Notes: generated from the letters alone by a model not told the origin. A stretch of 64,000 nucleotides of DNA from Flavobacteriales bacterium (GCA_016713875.1 JADJOI010000003.1:1302001-1366000); one strand, 5' to 3'. Counted from the stretch's first letter, positions 43,832-53,961 are shown. Made by a program: numbers and translations.

Positions 43832-45655
43832 TCACACCACAGGTCGGGCCTCGGGAAGGAGCAGCGTTCGTAACTCCTCGGCCTGATGCTCCAACGCGGT
43901 CCTGAACCGTTCGGCATCCGCTGCCGCGTCAGCGAAGGCGGTCTGCACCAGACCGCCATAGTGCCGGATGCCTTCCAGCAGGTTGTCCCGGAAGGTGCTG
44001 AGGCGGCGGCGCTGCTTCGCGTTCATCTCGTTGGCGCAGCGTTCCAGCTCACGCTTGTAGTGGTCCACGTACAAGCCCAGTTCCTTGATGAACATGTGGG
44101 GGCGCTCCACACCGGCCAGCAGGTCGGTGCGCCCGTAGATGTGGTCGACCATGGTGCGCAAGGACACCACCTTGCTGAAGTACGCCGTGTTGGGCCCCGG
44201 GCAGATGGCCACGGCCTCCAGCTTGTGGGCCGGGGAAAGTCCGGCCTTCAACAGCGCACCGGCGCCCAGGCCTTCGCACAGGCAATCCCTGTCGGTGACG
44301 GCCGCCTCTTCGCGGGCCAGCGCGATGGGATCGGTGATGGTGGCGCGCAGTTGCTGCAGCTTGAGGTGCTGGTACTGGCGCGAGGCCGTGCAGATCGGTC
44401 GCTCGGTGAACTCGGTGTTGCTGCTGAGGAAATCCTTGTAGCAAGGCCCACCCGGTCTCCCTTTGGCAAGACGGGACTTCCGCTGCTGCTCGGAGCTGCT
44501 CGGTCGGAAGTTGTGGAAAGGCACGCCCAGCGGCGAAGCGTTGCTGAGGAAGAAGTCCTCGGGACGCGCGTGGGTGAGCTGCTGCAGGGTGGCATCGTCC
44601 ACGTTGGTGACCTCGGGGACCAGCAGGAAGGGACTGCCCCACCCGGTGCCGTCCACCCCGTAGTGCTCGAGAAGGAAGCGGTCCTCCGCGGCGGTGCCGA
44701 TGCCACCTTGGGCGGTGACGCGTTGCGGAGGCTGTTCACGGAACCCCTGCTTTCCCAGACCTGCCAGCATCTCGTTGCAGGTGGTGAACAGTTCCTGGGC
44801 CAGTGCACTGCGGTGATCGGCGAAGTCCTGCAGGATCGGTCCCATCAACAAGCCATCCGTCGCAAAGGCATGCCCGCCGCAGTTGAGGCCCGATTCGATC
44901 CGGAACTCGGATACCCACACGCCTTTCTTTGCGAGCAGCCTCCCCTGCACCTGGGCTGAGCGCAGGTCGCTCACCTTGAGGATGACCTGCTTGCGCAACC
45001 GGCCTTCCGCATCGGGCAGGAAGTCGGCGAACTGCGCGACGTAGTTGTACAACCTGGGGTTGTAACCCGCGCTGAGCACGATCCCGGAGCGGAGCGTGCT
45101 GTTGGCGAAACCGCGGAAGGCGGCCATGGCATCGCAGAACTCGTCGGGCAGGGGCAGTCCATCCGGCCCGTAATTCGTGGGATCGATCTTGGCCATGATG
45201 TTCACATCGATCGCACCCGGCGTGATGCGTGCGCGCAACGCCTCCTCCGCGGCTTCTCGTTCAGCCCCGGGCGCCATGGCCATCACCTCACGGTAGCGCT
45301 CCTGCACGGGGGAACCCGGCGGCAGCAACTCGAAAAACAAGGCGCTCTCCGATCCGGATGCAAGTGGCGTGCGCCGCACACGCTCCGTGTTCCGGTCCAC
45401 CAGCCGCTGCAACAGGTCGAGGTAAGCGGTGATCCGGCGCGCGCGATGGTCTTGCGAGGGCTTTTTGATCTCTTCGAACGGCTCGCCGCTCAGCCGACAA
45501 TGATGCTCACGCATGCGCTCCACCAGTTCGTCCTCGATGATGGAAACGACCGACGAGATGCCGAGATGCGCCACCTTCAGCGGCGTATCGATCGTATAGC
45601 CCAACCCCATTACCGGGATGTGGAATGAATGCGGGCTGCAGGATGGTTGTGACAC
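43832..45655 (-). CDS. Large nitronate-monooxygenase-like TIM-barrel protein, uncharacterised
   Basis: A 607-residue soluble protein that I cannot name with confidence. The start SFHIPVMGLGYTIDTPLKVAHLG resembles the opening of nitronate monooxygenase/FMN TIM barrels. VTAQGGIGTAAEDRF and GWGSPFLLVPEVTN resemble their phosphate-binding and active-site loops. Other landmarks are ESGLNCGGHAFATDG, CTASRQYQHLK and CPGPNTAYFS. It is much longer than ordinary NMOs. GTG 45655 is chosen because the predicted transcription start (about 45656) excludes the farther GTG at 45682. It heads an operon with TPL and tryptophanase, so it may oxidise a product of aromatic amino acid breakdown (inference). Confidence 0.55.
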   Translation of the reverse strand: MSQPSCSPHSFHIPVMGLGYTIDTPLKVAHLGISSVVSIIEDELVERMREHHCRLSGEPFEEIKKPSQDHRARRITAYLDLLQRLVDRNTERVRRTPLASGSESALFFELLPPGSPVQERYREVMAMAPGAEREAAEEALRARITPGAIDVNIMAKIDPTNYGPDGLPLPDEFCDAMAAFRGFANSTLRSGIVLSAGYNPRLYNYVAQFADFLPDAEGRLRKQVILKVSDLRSAQVQGRLLAKKGVWVSEFRIESGLNCGGHAFATDGLLMGPILQDFADHRSALAQELFTTCNEMLAGLGKQGFREQPPQRVTAQGGIGTAAEDRFLLEHYGVDGTGWGSPFLLVPEVTNVDDATLQQLTHARPEDFFLSNASPLGVPFHNFRPSSSEQQRKSRLAKGRPGGPCYKDFLSSNTEFTERPICTASRQYQHLKLQQLRATITDPIALAREEAAVTDRDCLCEGLGAGALLKAGLSPAHKLEAVAICPGPNTAYFSKVVSLRTMVDHIYGRTDLLAGVERPHMFIKELGLYVDHYKRELERCANEMNAKQRRRLSTFRDNLLEGIRHYGGLVQTAFADAAADAERFRTALEHQAEELRTLLLPEARPVV

Positions 45656-45690
45656 AAGGGCGAAGGTCCGGCCGAGTTCCACTGCGAAGA

Positions 45691-45704
45691 CTGACGAGCA
45701 TCAT
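45691..45704. promoter_or_regulatory. Crp/Fnr-type operator in a divergent leaderless promoter pair
   Basis: CTGACGAGCATCAT, TGAY-N4-RTCA. Octamers lie 33 bp from its centre on both sides: GACCTTCG (minus, 45661-45668) and TCACTTTG (plus, 45727-45734). Both predicted transcripts begin at or next to the start codons at 45655 and 45740. Confidence 0.6.
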
Positions 45705-45739
45705 GCGCGGTCATTGGACGCTGGACTCACTTTGGCTCC

Positions 45740-46162
45740 ATGAAGGAGCGCTTGATCTCCGGTAATGCGCTGATCGCTACGGTGCTCTTGTTCGGCTGTG
45801 GAGACGGGAAGGTGCTGGAGCATCAGCATGATGGAACGGCGCATGACAGCTCGACCGCTGCGGTCGACAGCCTGCGCTGGCAGGCCAACCCCGAGACCAC
45901 GGAGGGCATCCGCAGCATGCAGGCACTGGTGGAAGGACTGTCCAGGAACGGGTTGAGCGGGATACAGTTGCGCGATTCCCTCGACGCCCGCCTGGCCATG
46001 ATCTTCGAGCGTTGCACGATGGATGGTGAGGCCCATGAGGCATTGCATGCCTACCTGCTGCCGCTGATGGGCATGATCAAGCGACTGCCCGATACGCCGA
46101 GCGAGGCGCATGTGGACAGTTTGCGGACGCACCTGCACCACTACGGGGAGGTGTTCTACTGA
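45740..46162 (+). CDS. Small lipoprotein, CTMxGEAH family (copy 2)
   Basis: A 140-residue lipoprotein: MKERLISGNALIATVLLFGC gives a lipobox (LFGC). The mature protein contains RCTMDGEAHEALHAYLLPLM, the family motif shared with the protein at 7432-7917, and a His-rich start (HQHDGTAHDS). Function is unknown; helical structure with Met, His and Cys residues could bind metal or heme. It precedes the qNOR-like gene by 185 bp and has its own divergent promoter. Two copies next to NO genes suggest a conserved, undescribed role in NO metabolism. Confidence 0.75.
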   Translation: MKERLISGNALIATVLLFGCGDGKVLEHQHDGTAHDSSTAAVDSLRWQANPETTEGIRSMQALVEGLSRNGLSGIQLRDSLDARLAMIFERCTMDGEAHEALHAYLLPLMGMIKRLPDTPSEAHVDSLRTHLHHYGEVFY

Positions 46163-46234
46163 ACGGCGATCCGCATGACGCGGAGGACCGTTCGCAGCGT
46201 TGTTCCGGTCGATCGCCCCTCGATCGGTCCAAGC

Positions 46235-46248
46235 CTGATGCCTGTCAT
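46235..46248. promoter_or_regulatory. Crp/Fnr-type operator of the qNOR-like (nod) gene
   Basis: CTGATGCCTGTCAT, TGAY-N4-RTCA. The plus-strand octamer GCAATTTC (46271-46278) sits 33 bp from its centre, giving a leader of about 65 bases that includes a hairpin. Confidence 0.55.
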
Positions 46249-46300
46249 GCGATAGCCGCGGTGCCACCGGGCAATTTCGGCGAGCGTGCAATGAACCCTC

Positions 46301-46320
46301 GGCGTTGATCGACCAACGCC
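46301..46320 (+). other. Hairpin in the predicted leader of the qNOR-like gene
   Basis: GGCGTTG at 46301-46307 and CAACGCC at 46314-46320 form a perfect 7-bp stem around ATCGAC, 27 bp before the ATG. It could affect translation or be a second operator. Confidence 0.4.
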
Positions 46321-46347
46321 GGTCGGCAGTTCTCCGCTCGCCTCGCG

Positions 46348-48684
46348 ATGACCGACCGTCCGGTGCTCCGCTGGCTGATGCAGCCGCGCAATTGGTGGAT
46401 CCCCCTGCTGGCGATCTTCCTCGTGAGCGCCGCCGGGGTCACTTGGATCGCCCGTCAGGCTTACACGGATGCGCCTCCTATCGCGGACATGATCGGGCCC
46501 GACGGTAGTGTGGTCGTCACGGGTGAACGTATCCGCGATGGCCAGGAGGTCTTCCTGAAGTATGCGCTCATGGAGTACGGCAGCATGTTCGGCGACGGCG
46601 CGGGCCGAGGGCCGGACTTCACTGCCGAGGCGCTGCACCTTACCGCAGGCTTCATGCGCGAGCACTATGCGGCCGTTCGTGAAGCCGCGCAGCACGTACC
46701 GCCGGACGAATTCGAGCAGCAGGCGATCGCCGAACGCGTGAAGCGCGAACTGAAGGCTTCGGCCTACGATGCGGAGCGAGGCGTTCTTCCACTGAACGCC
46801 GCGCAGGTGAACGCCATGGAACAGCTACGCATGCACACGCTCGCGCGCTTCACCACCGATGCGAGGACAGGTTCCTTCCCGCCGCCGGGCTTCATTTCCG
46901 ATCCCACCGAACTGCGCGCCCTGAGCGACTTCTTCTTCTGGGGCGGCTGGGTGTGCGCCGCCCAACGCCCCGGCGAGACCTTCAGCTATACCCACAACTG
47001 GCCGTACGACACCGAAGCGGGCAACATCCCCACCGGGCCCGTGATGTGGTGGAGCGTGATCGGCGTGCTCGGCTTCATCCTCGGCCTCGGCACCGTGCTG
47101 TATGTCTACGGGCAGTTCGACAGCCTGTCCGAGGAACAGCTTGCCGCCGGTTCGGGTGAGCAGATGAGCGTTTCGTTCGTCAACGCGTTCCAGCCGGGTC
47201 CGCTGCAACGCGCCACCTTCAAGTTCTTCTTCGCTGCGGCGCTCGTCTTCGTGGTGCAGGTGCTCAGCGGCGCCATCACCATCACCGCTTTCACCGACTA
47301 CCTGCGCGTCGCCGGGATCGACGTCTCCGGTCTGCTGCCACTGGTGGTCTCGCGCAGCTGGCACCTTTCGCTGGCGCTGTTCTGGATCAGCGCGTGCTGG
47401 ATCGGCGTCTCCATCTTCCTCATCCCCATGATCGCCGGCCGCGAGATACCGCGACTGGTCCGCCTTACCAACGTGCTGTTCTGGATGGTCATCGTGCTGG
47501 TGGCCGGCACCCTGGTAGGCACCTACGCCGGCCCGATGGGGCTCTTCGGCAGCAACTGGTCGTTGCTGGGCCACCAGGGCTGGGAATTCGTGGAGTTCGG
47601 GCGCCTGTTCCAAGGGCTGCTGCTCGTGGTCCTCGTCACCTGGGCGGTGATCCTCTACCTCGGCTGCAAACCCGCCTTCCGGAAGGGCAAACCGTGGGCG
47701 CTGCCCAACTGGCTCGTGTACTCCACGGTGTGCATCAGCCTGCTGTTGCTGTCGGGCTTCGTGGCCACGCCGCGCACCAACTTCGTCATTGCCGACCTGT
47801 GGCGCTGGGCGGTGATCCACATGTGGGTGGAGGCCTTTTTCGAGGTGTTCACCACCATCGTGGTCGGCTACCTCATGGTGCGCATGGGGCTGGTGGGGGA
47901 GGCCTCGGTGGTGCGCGTGGTCTACCTCGCCACGCTGCTCTTCCTCGGCTCCGGTCTGCTGGGCATCTCGCACAACTTCTACTGGAACGCGAAGCCCGTG
48001 GGCACCATGGCGCTGGGCAGCGTGTTCTCCACCCTGCAGGTGGTGCCGCTCATCCTGCTCACGCTCGAGGCATGGCGCTTCAACCGCATGCGGCGGCTGA
48101 AGGCGGAAGGCCACGGCGCCGTCTGGGCCTTCGGTCAGTCGGAGGTCTTTCTCTTCCTCGTGGCGGTGAACTTCTGGAACTTCCTCGGCGCGGGCGTCTT
48201 CGGCCTCATCATCAACCTGCCCATCGTGAACTATTTCGAGCACGGCACCTACCTCACGGTGAACCACGGCCATGCCGCGCTGTTCGGGGTCTACGGCAAC
48301 CTTTCCTTGGCGGGCCTGTTGTTCTGCTGCAAGCTGTTGGTGGAGCCGGAGGCGTGGGACGGTCGTCCGGTACGCCGGGCATTCCGATCGCTGAACGCGG
48401 GGCTGATGCTCATGGTGCTGCTCGACCTGCTGCCCGCAGGCCTTGTCCAACTGAACGCCGTGCTCGATCGGGGCCTGTGGTTCGCCCGGTCCGAGGAGTT
48501 CATCGCAGGACCCGTGTTCGAGGGCTTGACCTGGCTGCGAGGGATCGGTGCCGTGCTCTTCATCATCGGAGGCGTGTTTCCCATTGCCTGGATGGTGCTC
48601 CGCTTCGCGATGAGGGTGAAGCCGGCAACGACCGGACCGCTCCCACGGCGGTCGCCCCGGTCCCCGGCCGCCCACCTTAGTTGA
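46348..48684 (+). CDS. nod: Putative nitric oxide dismutase (qNOR-like)
   Basis: A 778-residue membrane protein with the qNOR layout: N-terminal helix, periplasmic cytochrome-like domain (about 40-220), then some 13 helices. FeB His491 and Glu495 (HMWVEAFFEV) are kept, and so is the helix X pair HGH (640-642). But the FeB His pair reads His542-Asn543 (GISHNFYW) and the Glu 21 residues on is Gln564 (STLQVVPL). The quinol-site motif H-x3-E-x3-F reads Thr313-x3-Asp317-x3-Val321, and the C-terminal Asp is Ala735. As I recall, these changes (H560N, E581Q, quinol-site loss in G. stearothermophilus qNOR numbering) define NO dismutase: 2 NO to N2 + O2. An altered NO reductase is the alternative. Confidence 0.75.
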   Translation: MTDRPVLRWLMQPRNWWIPLLAIFLVSAAGVTWIARQAYTDAPPIADMIGPDGSVVVTGERIRDGQEVFLKYALMEYGSMFGDGAGRGPDFTAEALHLTAGFMREHYAAVREAAQHVPPDEFEQQAIAERVKRELKASAYDAERGVLPLNAAQVNAMEQLRMHTLARFTTDARTGSFPPPGFISDPTELRALSDFFFWGGWVCAAQRPGETFSYTHNWPYDTEAGNIPTGPVMWWSVIGVLGFILGLGTVLYVYGQFDSLSEEQLAAGSGEQMSVSFVNAFQPGPLQRATFKFFFAAALVFVVQVLSGAITITAFTDYLRVAGIDVSGLLPLVVSRSWHLSLALFWISACWIGVSIFLIPMIAGREIPRLVRLTNVLFWMVIVLVAGTLVGTYAGPMGLFGSNWSLLGHQGWEFVEFGRLFQGLLLVVLVTWAVILYLGCKPAFRKGKPWALPNWLVYSTVCISLLLLSGFVATPRTNFVIADLWRWAVIHMWVEAFFEVFTTIVVGYLMVRMGLVGEASVVRVVYLATLLFLGSGLLGISHNFYWNAKPVGTMALGSVFSTLQVVPLILLTLEAWRFNRMRRLKAEGHGAVWAFGQSEVFLFLVAVNFWNFLGAGVFGLIINLPIVNYFEHGTYLTVNHGHAALFGVYGNLSLAGLLFCCKLLVEPEAWDGRPVRRAFRSLNAGLMLMVLLDLLPAGLVQLNAVLDRGLWFARSEEFIAGPVFEGLTWLRGIGAVLFIIGGVFPIAWMVLRFAMRVKPATTGPLPRRSPRSPAAHLS

Positions 48685-50259
48685 CCGATGCCCCGGGGAG
48701 ATGCACCATCGGCCGGTCATCGGGCTCCGATTCCTCCACATAGTGGCTGCCCACGCTGACCGGCTCGTCCAGGGCCGCACCGATCATCGCGCGTGCGACC
48801 TCAAGGAGGTCGCGAAGGTCAAGGAGCTCCGGGGACCAGCGCCGACGGATCCAGATGGGCCGGACCTGTCGGTCGATGCAGTTGATCACGCGGAGGGCGC
48901 TCTCCAGCCCTTGGCGGCTCCGAACAATGCCCACATGCATGCTCATCGCATGGGTGAGGGCCGCCATCGCCCGCCCGACGATCTCCACGGGCCGCTTCAC
49001 GAGCCGGTCTCTGGCGACGGTGCATGACGAGGACGGAGCATGCTCCACGGGCGTCGCCCATGTGGCCTCCGCCGCGCGCTCCGGAATGACCAAGGCCTCC
49101 AACAACGAGTTCGAAGCGAGGCGATCCGCTCCGTGCAGGCCGCTGCAGGCGCATTCGCCCAAGGCATACAGACCATGGATGGAGGTCCTTCCGCGACTGT
49201 CGGTCCGGAGACCGCCACAGAGATAGTGGGCTGCCGGCATCACCGGCAACAGGTCGCGACCGGGCAGCAGACCCGCGTCACGGCAATCCGCGGCGATGCC
49301 CGGGAACTCACTGGAGAACCGTTCGACCCCAATGGGGCTGACGTCCAGATGGACGTATCGTGCACCGGTGTGCATCATCTCCCGGTGGATCGCGCGTGCC
49401 ACGACATTCCGAGGGGCCAGATCGCCCATGGGATGGATGCCGGCCATCAGTGGGCGGCCGTCGACGGTCAACAGGCGTGCGCCTGCGCCACGGACCGCTT
49501 CACTGATCAGGCTGACCGTGCCCCGTTCGCCGGTGAACAGGGCCGTGGGGTGGAACTGGACGAAGGCCATGTCACGCGTCAGGGCTCCGGCCCGGATCCC
49601 CATGGCGACGCCATCGCCCGTGGCCCCGGGCGGATTCGTGGTGTGCTCGAACGATCGCCCCGCACCGCCGGTGGCCAGGACCACCGCATGGGCGAAATGC
49701 TCAATGACATCACCGGTACGGAGGTCCACGGTGCGGACGCCGATGCAGCGACGGTGCGCGCCATCACCCTCCGTAAGCAGGTCGAGCACACGTTGATCCA
49801 TCACCAGTTCGATCACTGGCGTATCACGGACGCGTTGCTGCAGGACGCGAACGATCTCCTCACCCGTGCGGTCTCGATGGTGCACGACGCGCGCAGCGCT
49901 ATGACCACCCTCACGCGCCAGTTGGAGCGCTCCTCCGCGATCCTTGTCGAAGTGGGCACCAAGCCCGATCAACCCGCGGATCATGGTGGGACCCTGCTTC
50001 ACCACGAGCCGCACCACATCGGCATCGTTGCGGCCTTCGCCCACGGTGAGCGTGTCGCGCACATGGTCCTCGAACGAATCCTCGGCACGCATCACCGCCG
50101 CGACGCCACCCTGGGCATGGAAGGAACTGCTCACCTGCACGGCCGCCTTGGACAGGATCCGGATCCGCACCTCTCGCCGCCTGGCCTTGTCCGCCATCTG
50201 CGTGGCATAGGTCATTCCGGCGATACCGCCACCCACCACGATCACGTCGAGCGTCGAGC

Positions 50260-50263
<4 letters not shown>
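48677..50263 (-). CDS. nadB: L-aspartate oxidase
   Basis: A 528-residue FAD flavoprotein making iminoaspartate for NAD synthesis, using O2 or fumarate as electron acceptor. Motifs are VVGGGIAGM (FAD), SSFHAQGGVAAVM, HHRDRTGEEI, VLATGGAGRSFEHTTNP, the active-site region FVQFHPTALF, and NSLLEALVI. The ATG overlaps the nadA stop, so the pair is coupled. Its 3' end overlaps the nod 3' end convergently by 8 bp. Confidence 0.94.
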
Positions 50264-51249
<986 letters not shown>

Positions 51250-51253
51250 TAAC

Positions 51254-51267
51254 GGACAAACTTGTCC
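51254..51267. promoter_or_regulatory. GGACAA-N2-TTGTCC operator-like palindrome upstream of nadA
   Basis: GGACAAACTTGTCC. The same half-sites recur as a perfect palindrome upstream of the nos operon (61590-61603) and in degenerate form upstream of the fasciclin gene (54683-54694). It lies between nrdJ and nadA. Confidence 0.55.
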
Positions 51268-51313
51268 CTATCCCTGGGTCCGGAACATGACGATCGACAG
51301 CCGAACTCCACCC

Positions 51314-53899
51314 CTATCCGCACTTGCTCTGCCCGCAGCTCTTGCACTTCAAGCAGCCCTCCTCGTAATAGAGGCCGTCCGCATCGCCGCATTCGGGGCA
51401 CTTGCGGCCCGAGGCCTTGGTGCCGTCCGGGATGTAACGGGTTAGCGCGCGCACCACGCCGTTCTTCCACGTGTTCAAGGTGGCGTCGTACAGGTTCAGG
51501 TTCGTCACCACATCCACCACGTTCGGCAAGGGCATGCCTTGGCGCAGCATCCCACTGATCAGGATGGCGTAGTTCCAGAACTCGGGGTTGAAGGTGCGGC
51601 TGAGTCCCTGTACCGTCACGCGGTAGTCGTCCGCGTCGGCATACTCCAGGTCGTAGATGTTCTTGCCGCGCTTGGCGTCCTTGCGTTTCACCACCCAGCC
51701 CTTGCTCACCCACTTGGGCAGTTCGAAGCCGCCGTTGGCCTTGCCGGTGAAGATCTCGTAGGGCTTGCCGTCCAACAGGCCCACCACGGCCAGCCAGGGT
51801 TCCGTCTCGTTGTTGAACCGGAGGACATCGGCCTCCAATCGTTCGGGGCGGGTGGTATGGTGGGGCTGGTCGACCCCATGGGTCGGTGCTGCTTCGCCTT
51901 TGTCCGCAGCCACCAGCACGCCGCTCCGACTGCCATCCCGGTACACCGTGATGCCTTTCAGGCCGTGGTGCCAGGCTTCCAGGTAGATGCCCCCCACCTC
52001 CTCCACGGTCGCAGTGCTTGGCAGGTTGATGGTGCTGCTGATGCTGTGTGTGGTGTACTTCTGGACCACGGCCTGCATGCGGATGCGCTTGTGCCGGTCG
52101 ATGTCGTTGGCGGTGGCGCCATGGTACGGGCTTCCGTCGGGGTCGCTCCTGCCGGTCACCTTCATCCAGTCCAGCACGCGCGGGTGATGCACCGTGAACT
52201 CCTCCCACTGGTCGCCCAGGTCGTCGGTGAAGGTGACGGTGGCGTGGGGGTCGCCGGGCACCACCTTGCGTCGGCGCGTGTAGCCGAGCATGTACACCGG
52301 CTCGATGCCGCTGCTGGTGCGCGTGAGCAGGCTGAGCGTGCCGGTGGGTGCCACGGTGCTGAGACTGATGTTGCGGCGGCCGTGGCGCATCATGCGGTCG
52401 TGCACCTCGGGCAGCTCCTTTTCCAGCATGGCGGTGAACTCGCTCGTGCGCTCCACGGCGGGCGCGAAGCCCTCGAAGGCCCCGCGCTCGATGGCCATGT
52501 CGATGCTGCTGTCGAACTCCGCGCGGCACTTGGTGCGGAGGATATCCTCGGCGGCCTCGATGGCGGCCTCGCTGTCGTACTTCAGGTTGAGCGCGGCGAG
52601 GGCATCGGCCAGTCCGGTGAAGCCCAGGCCGGTGCGGCGGCCCTTCTTCCCGGTGTCGCGCAGCAGCTCCCAGGTCTCGCGCTCTGTGCGCTTCAGCTCG
52701 TCGGGTTCGGGGTCGGCGTCGACCTTGGCCAGGATGCGGTCCACGGCCTCGAGCTCGAGGTCCACCAGGTCGTCCATCAGGCGCTGGGCCTCGTAGGTCA
52801 CCGACGCGAAGCGCTCGTGGTCGAACCAGGCGCGATGGGTGAAGGGTTCGTTGACGAAGCCGTACAGGTTGATGGCGATGAGCCGGCAGCTGTCCCCGCC
52901 CTGCATGGCGATCTCGCTGCACGGGTTGGTGCTCTCGTTGCGGAAGCCGGGGTACACGCTGCTCGTGCTGTACAGGTGCTGGCGGTCCCAGAAGATCACG
53001 CCCGGCTCGGCGGTGGCGTGCGCGCAGGTGATGAGCGTGTTCCACAGTTCGCGGGCCTTCACCACCTTGGTCACCACGGGCTTCTTCGCGTCGATGGGCC
53101 AGCGCAGGGTGAAATCGGCATCGGCCTCCACGGCCTGGAGGAACTCGTCGCTGACACGCACGCTCACGTTGGCGCCTGTGACCTTGGTGAGGTCCTGCTT
53201 GATGGTGATGAAGCGCTCGATGTCCGGATGTGCGATGTCCATGGTGAGCATCAGGGCGCCCCGCCTCCCCTTCTGGGCCACTTCGCGCGTCGTGTTGCTG
53301 AAGCGTTCCATGAAACTGACGGCGCCGGTGCTGGTGCGTGCGGCGTTGCTTACGGGCGCTCCGGAGGGGCGCAGGGTGCTGAGGTCGAAGCCCACACCAC
53401 AGCGACGTTTGAAGAGCTGGGCCAGCTGCTGGTCGTTGTGGAAGATGCCACCATAGCTGTCCGGCGGCGAGGGGATCACCACGCAGTTGCTCAGCGAGGC
53501 CAGGCGGTAGGGATCGCCTAGTGAGGCCATCACGCTGCCCTGCGGTACCACGTCGCGGAAGCCGTCGAAGAGGGAGAAGATGCGTTGTTCGTCCAGGCGT
53601 TCGCGCGCCTGTCCGTAGGTGGAGAGCGACGCACGCTTCTCCGCTGGCACAGGCGCATACCGCGACTCGATCCGCGCGAACTCACGGGCCATGCGCCGAT
53701 GCATGTCGGCCGGCGAGGCCTCCACCAGGTTGCCGGCCGCATCGCGGAGGGCATACTTGTTCACCCAGGTGGTGGCCGCCAGCTCATCACCTTGGAAGGC
53801 CGCGCGGGCGTTCGCCAGGGCCTCCTCGGGGGTGACAGGGGATGATGGAACGGCGACGGGCACGGTGCGGGATGCGCGGAGGGCGAGGGTATCGTTCAT
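51314..53899 (-). CDS. nrdJ: Adenosylcobalamin-dependent (class II) ribonucleotide reductase
   Basis: An 861-residue class II RNR, reducing ribonucleotides without O2. Motifs are SLSNCVVIP (active-site Cys), NPCSEIAMQGGDSC (radical Cys/Glu region), SLSTVAPTGTLSLL, SSTINLPSTATVEEVGGIY, and a Cys-rich tail (CPECG, GCLKCKSCGQSKCG) that probably relays thiols or binds zinc. The ATG at 53899 fits the family. A Crp/Fnr-type site with a matching -7 box lies just upstream, fitting anaerobic use. Confidence 0.95.
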   Translation of the reverse strand: MNDTLALRASRTVPVAVPSSPVTPEEALANARAAFQGDELAATTWVNKYALRDAAGNLVEASPADMHRRMAREFARIESRYAPVPAEKRASLSTYGQARERLDEQRIFSLFDGFRDVVPQGSVMASLGDPYRLASLSNCVVIPSPPDSYGGIFHNDQQLAQLFKRRCGVGFDLSTLRPSGAPVSNAARTSTGAVSFMERFSNTTREVAQKGRRGALMLTMDIAHPDIERFITIKQDLTKVTGANVSVRVSDEFLQAVEADADFTLRWPIDAKKPVVTKVVKARELWNTLITCAHATAEPGVIFWDRQHLYSTSSVYPGFRNESTNPCSEIAMQGGDSCRLIAINLYGFVNEPFTHRAWFDHERFASVTYEAQRLMDDLVDLELEAVDRILAKVDADPEPDELKRTERETWELLRDTGKKGRRTGLGFTGLADALAALNLKYDSEAAIEAAEDILRTKCRAEFDSSIDMAIERGAFEGFAPAVERTSEFTAMLEKELPEVHDRMMRHGRRNISLSTVAPTGTLSLLTRTSSGIEPVYMLGYTRRRKVVPGDPHATVTFTDDLGDQWEEFTVHHPRVLDWMKVTGRSDPDGSPYHGATANDIDRHKRIRMQAVVQKYTTHSISSTINLPSTATVEEVGGIYLEAWHHGLKGITVYRDGSRSGVLVAADKGEAAPTHGVDQPHHTTRPERLEADVLRFNNETEPWLAVVGLLDGKPYEIFTGKANGGFELPKWVSKGWVVKRKDAKRGKNIYDLEYADADDYRVTVQGLSRTFNPEFWNYAILISGMLRQGMPLPNVVDVVTNLNLYDATLNTWKNGVVRALTRYIPDGTKASGRKCPECGDADGLYYEEGCLKCKSCGQSKCG

Positions 53900-53947
53900 G
53901 GCATGTGATGAGGGCGCCAAAACTGCCGGGCCCGGCCGCCCGTCCAA

Positions 53948-53961
53948 CTGATGCCCATCAG
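53948..53961. promoter_or_regulatory. Crp/Fnr-type operator of nrdJ
   Basis: CTGATGCCCATCAG is TGAY-N4-RTCA with 6-bp perfect arms. The minus-strand octamer CAGTTTTG (53918-53925), one mismatch from TAnnTTTG, sits 33 bp from its centre and 19 bp before the nrdJ start. Confidence 0.65.

Noticed and set aside
46348..48684. Plain quinol-dependent NO reductase (norZ)
   Set aside because: Two active-site residues and most of the quinol-site residues differ from qNOR in the way reported for NO dismutase, although activity is unproven.
46825..48780. 651-residue open frame on the minus strand
   Set aside because: Antisense of the putative nod gene, His/Glu/Gln-rich with no motif.
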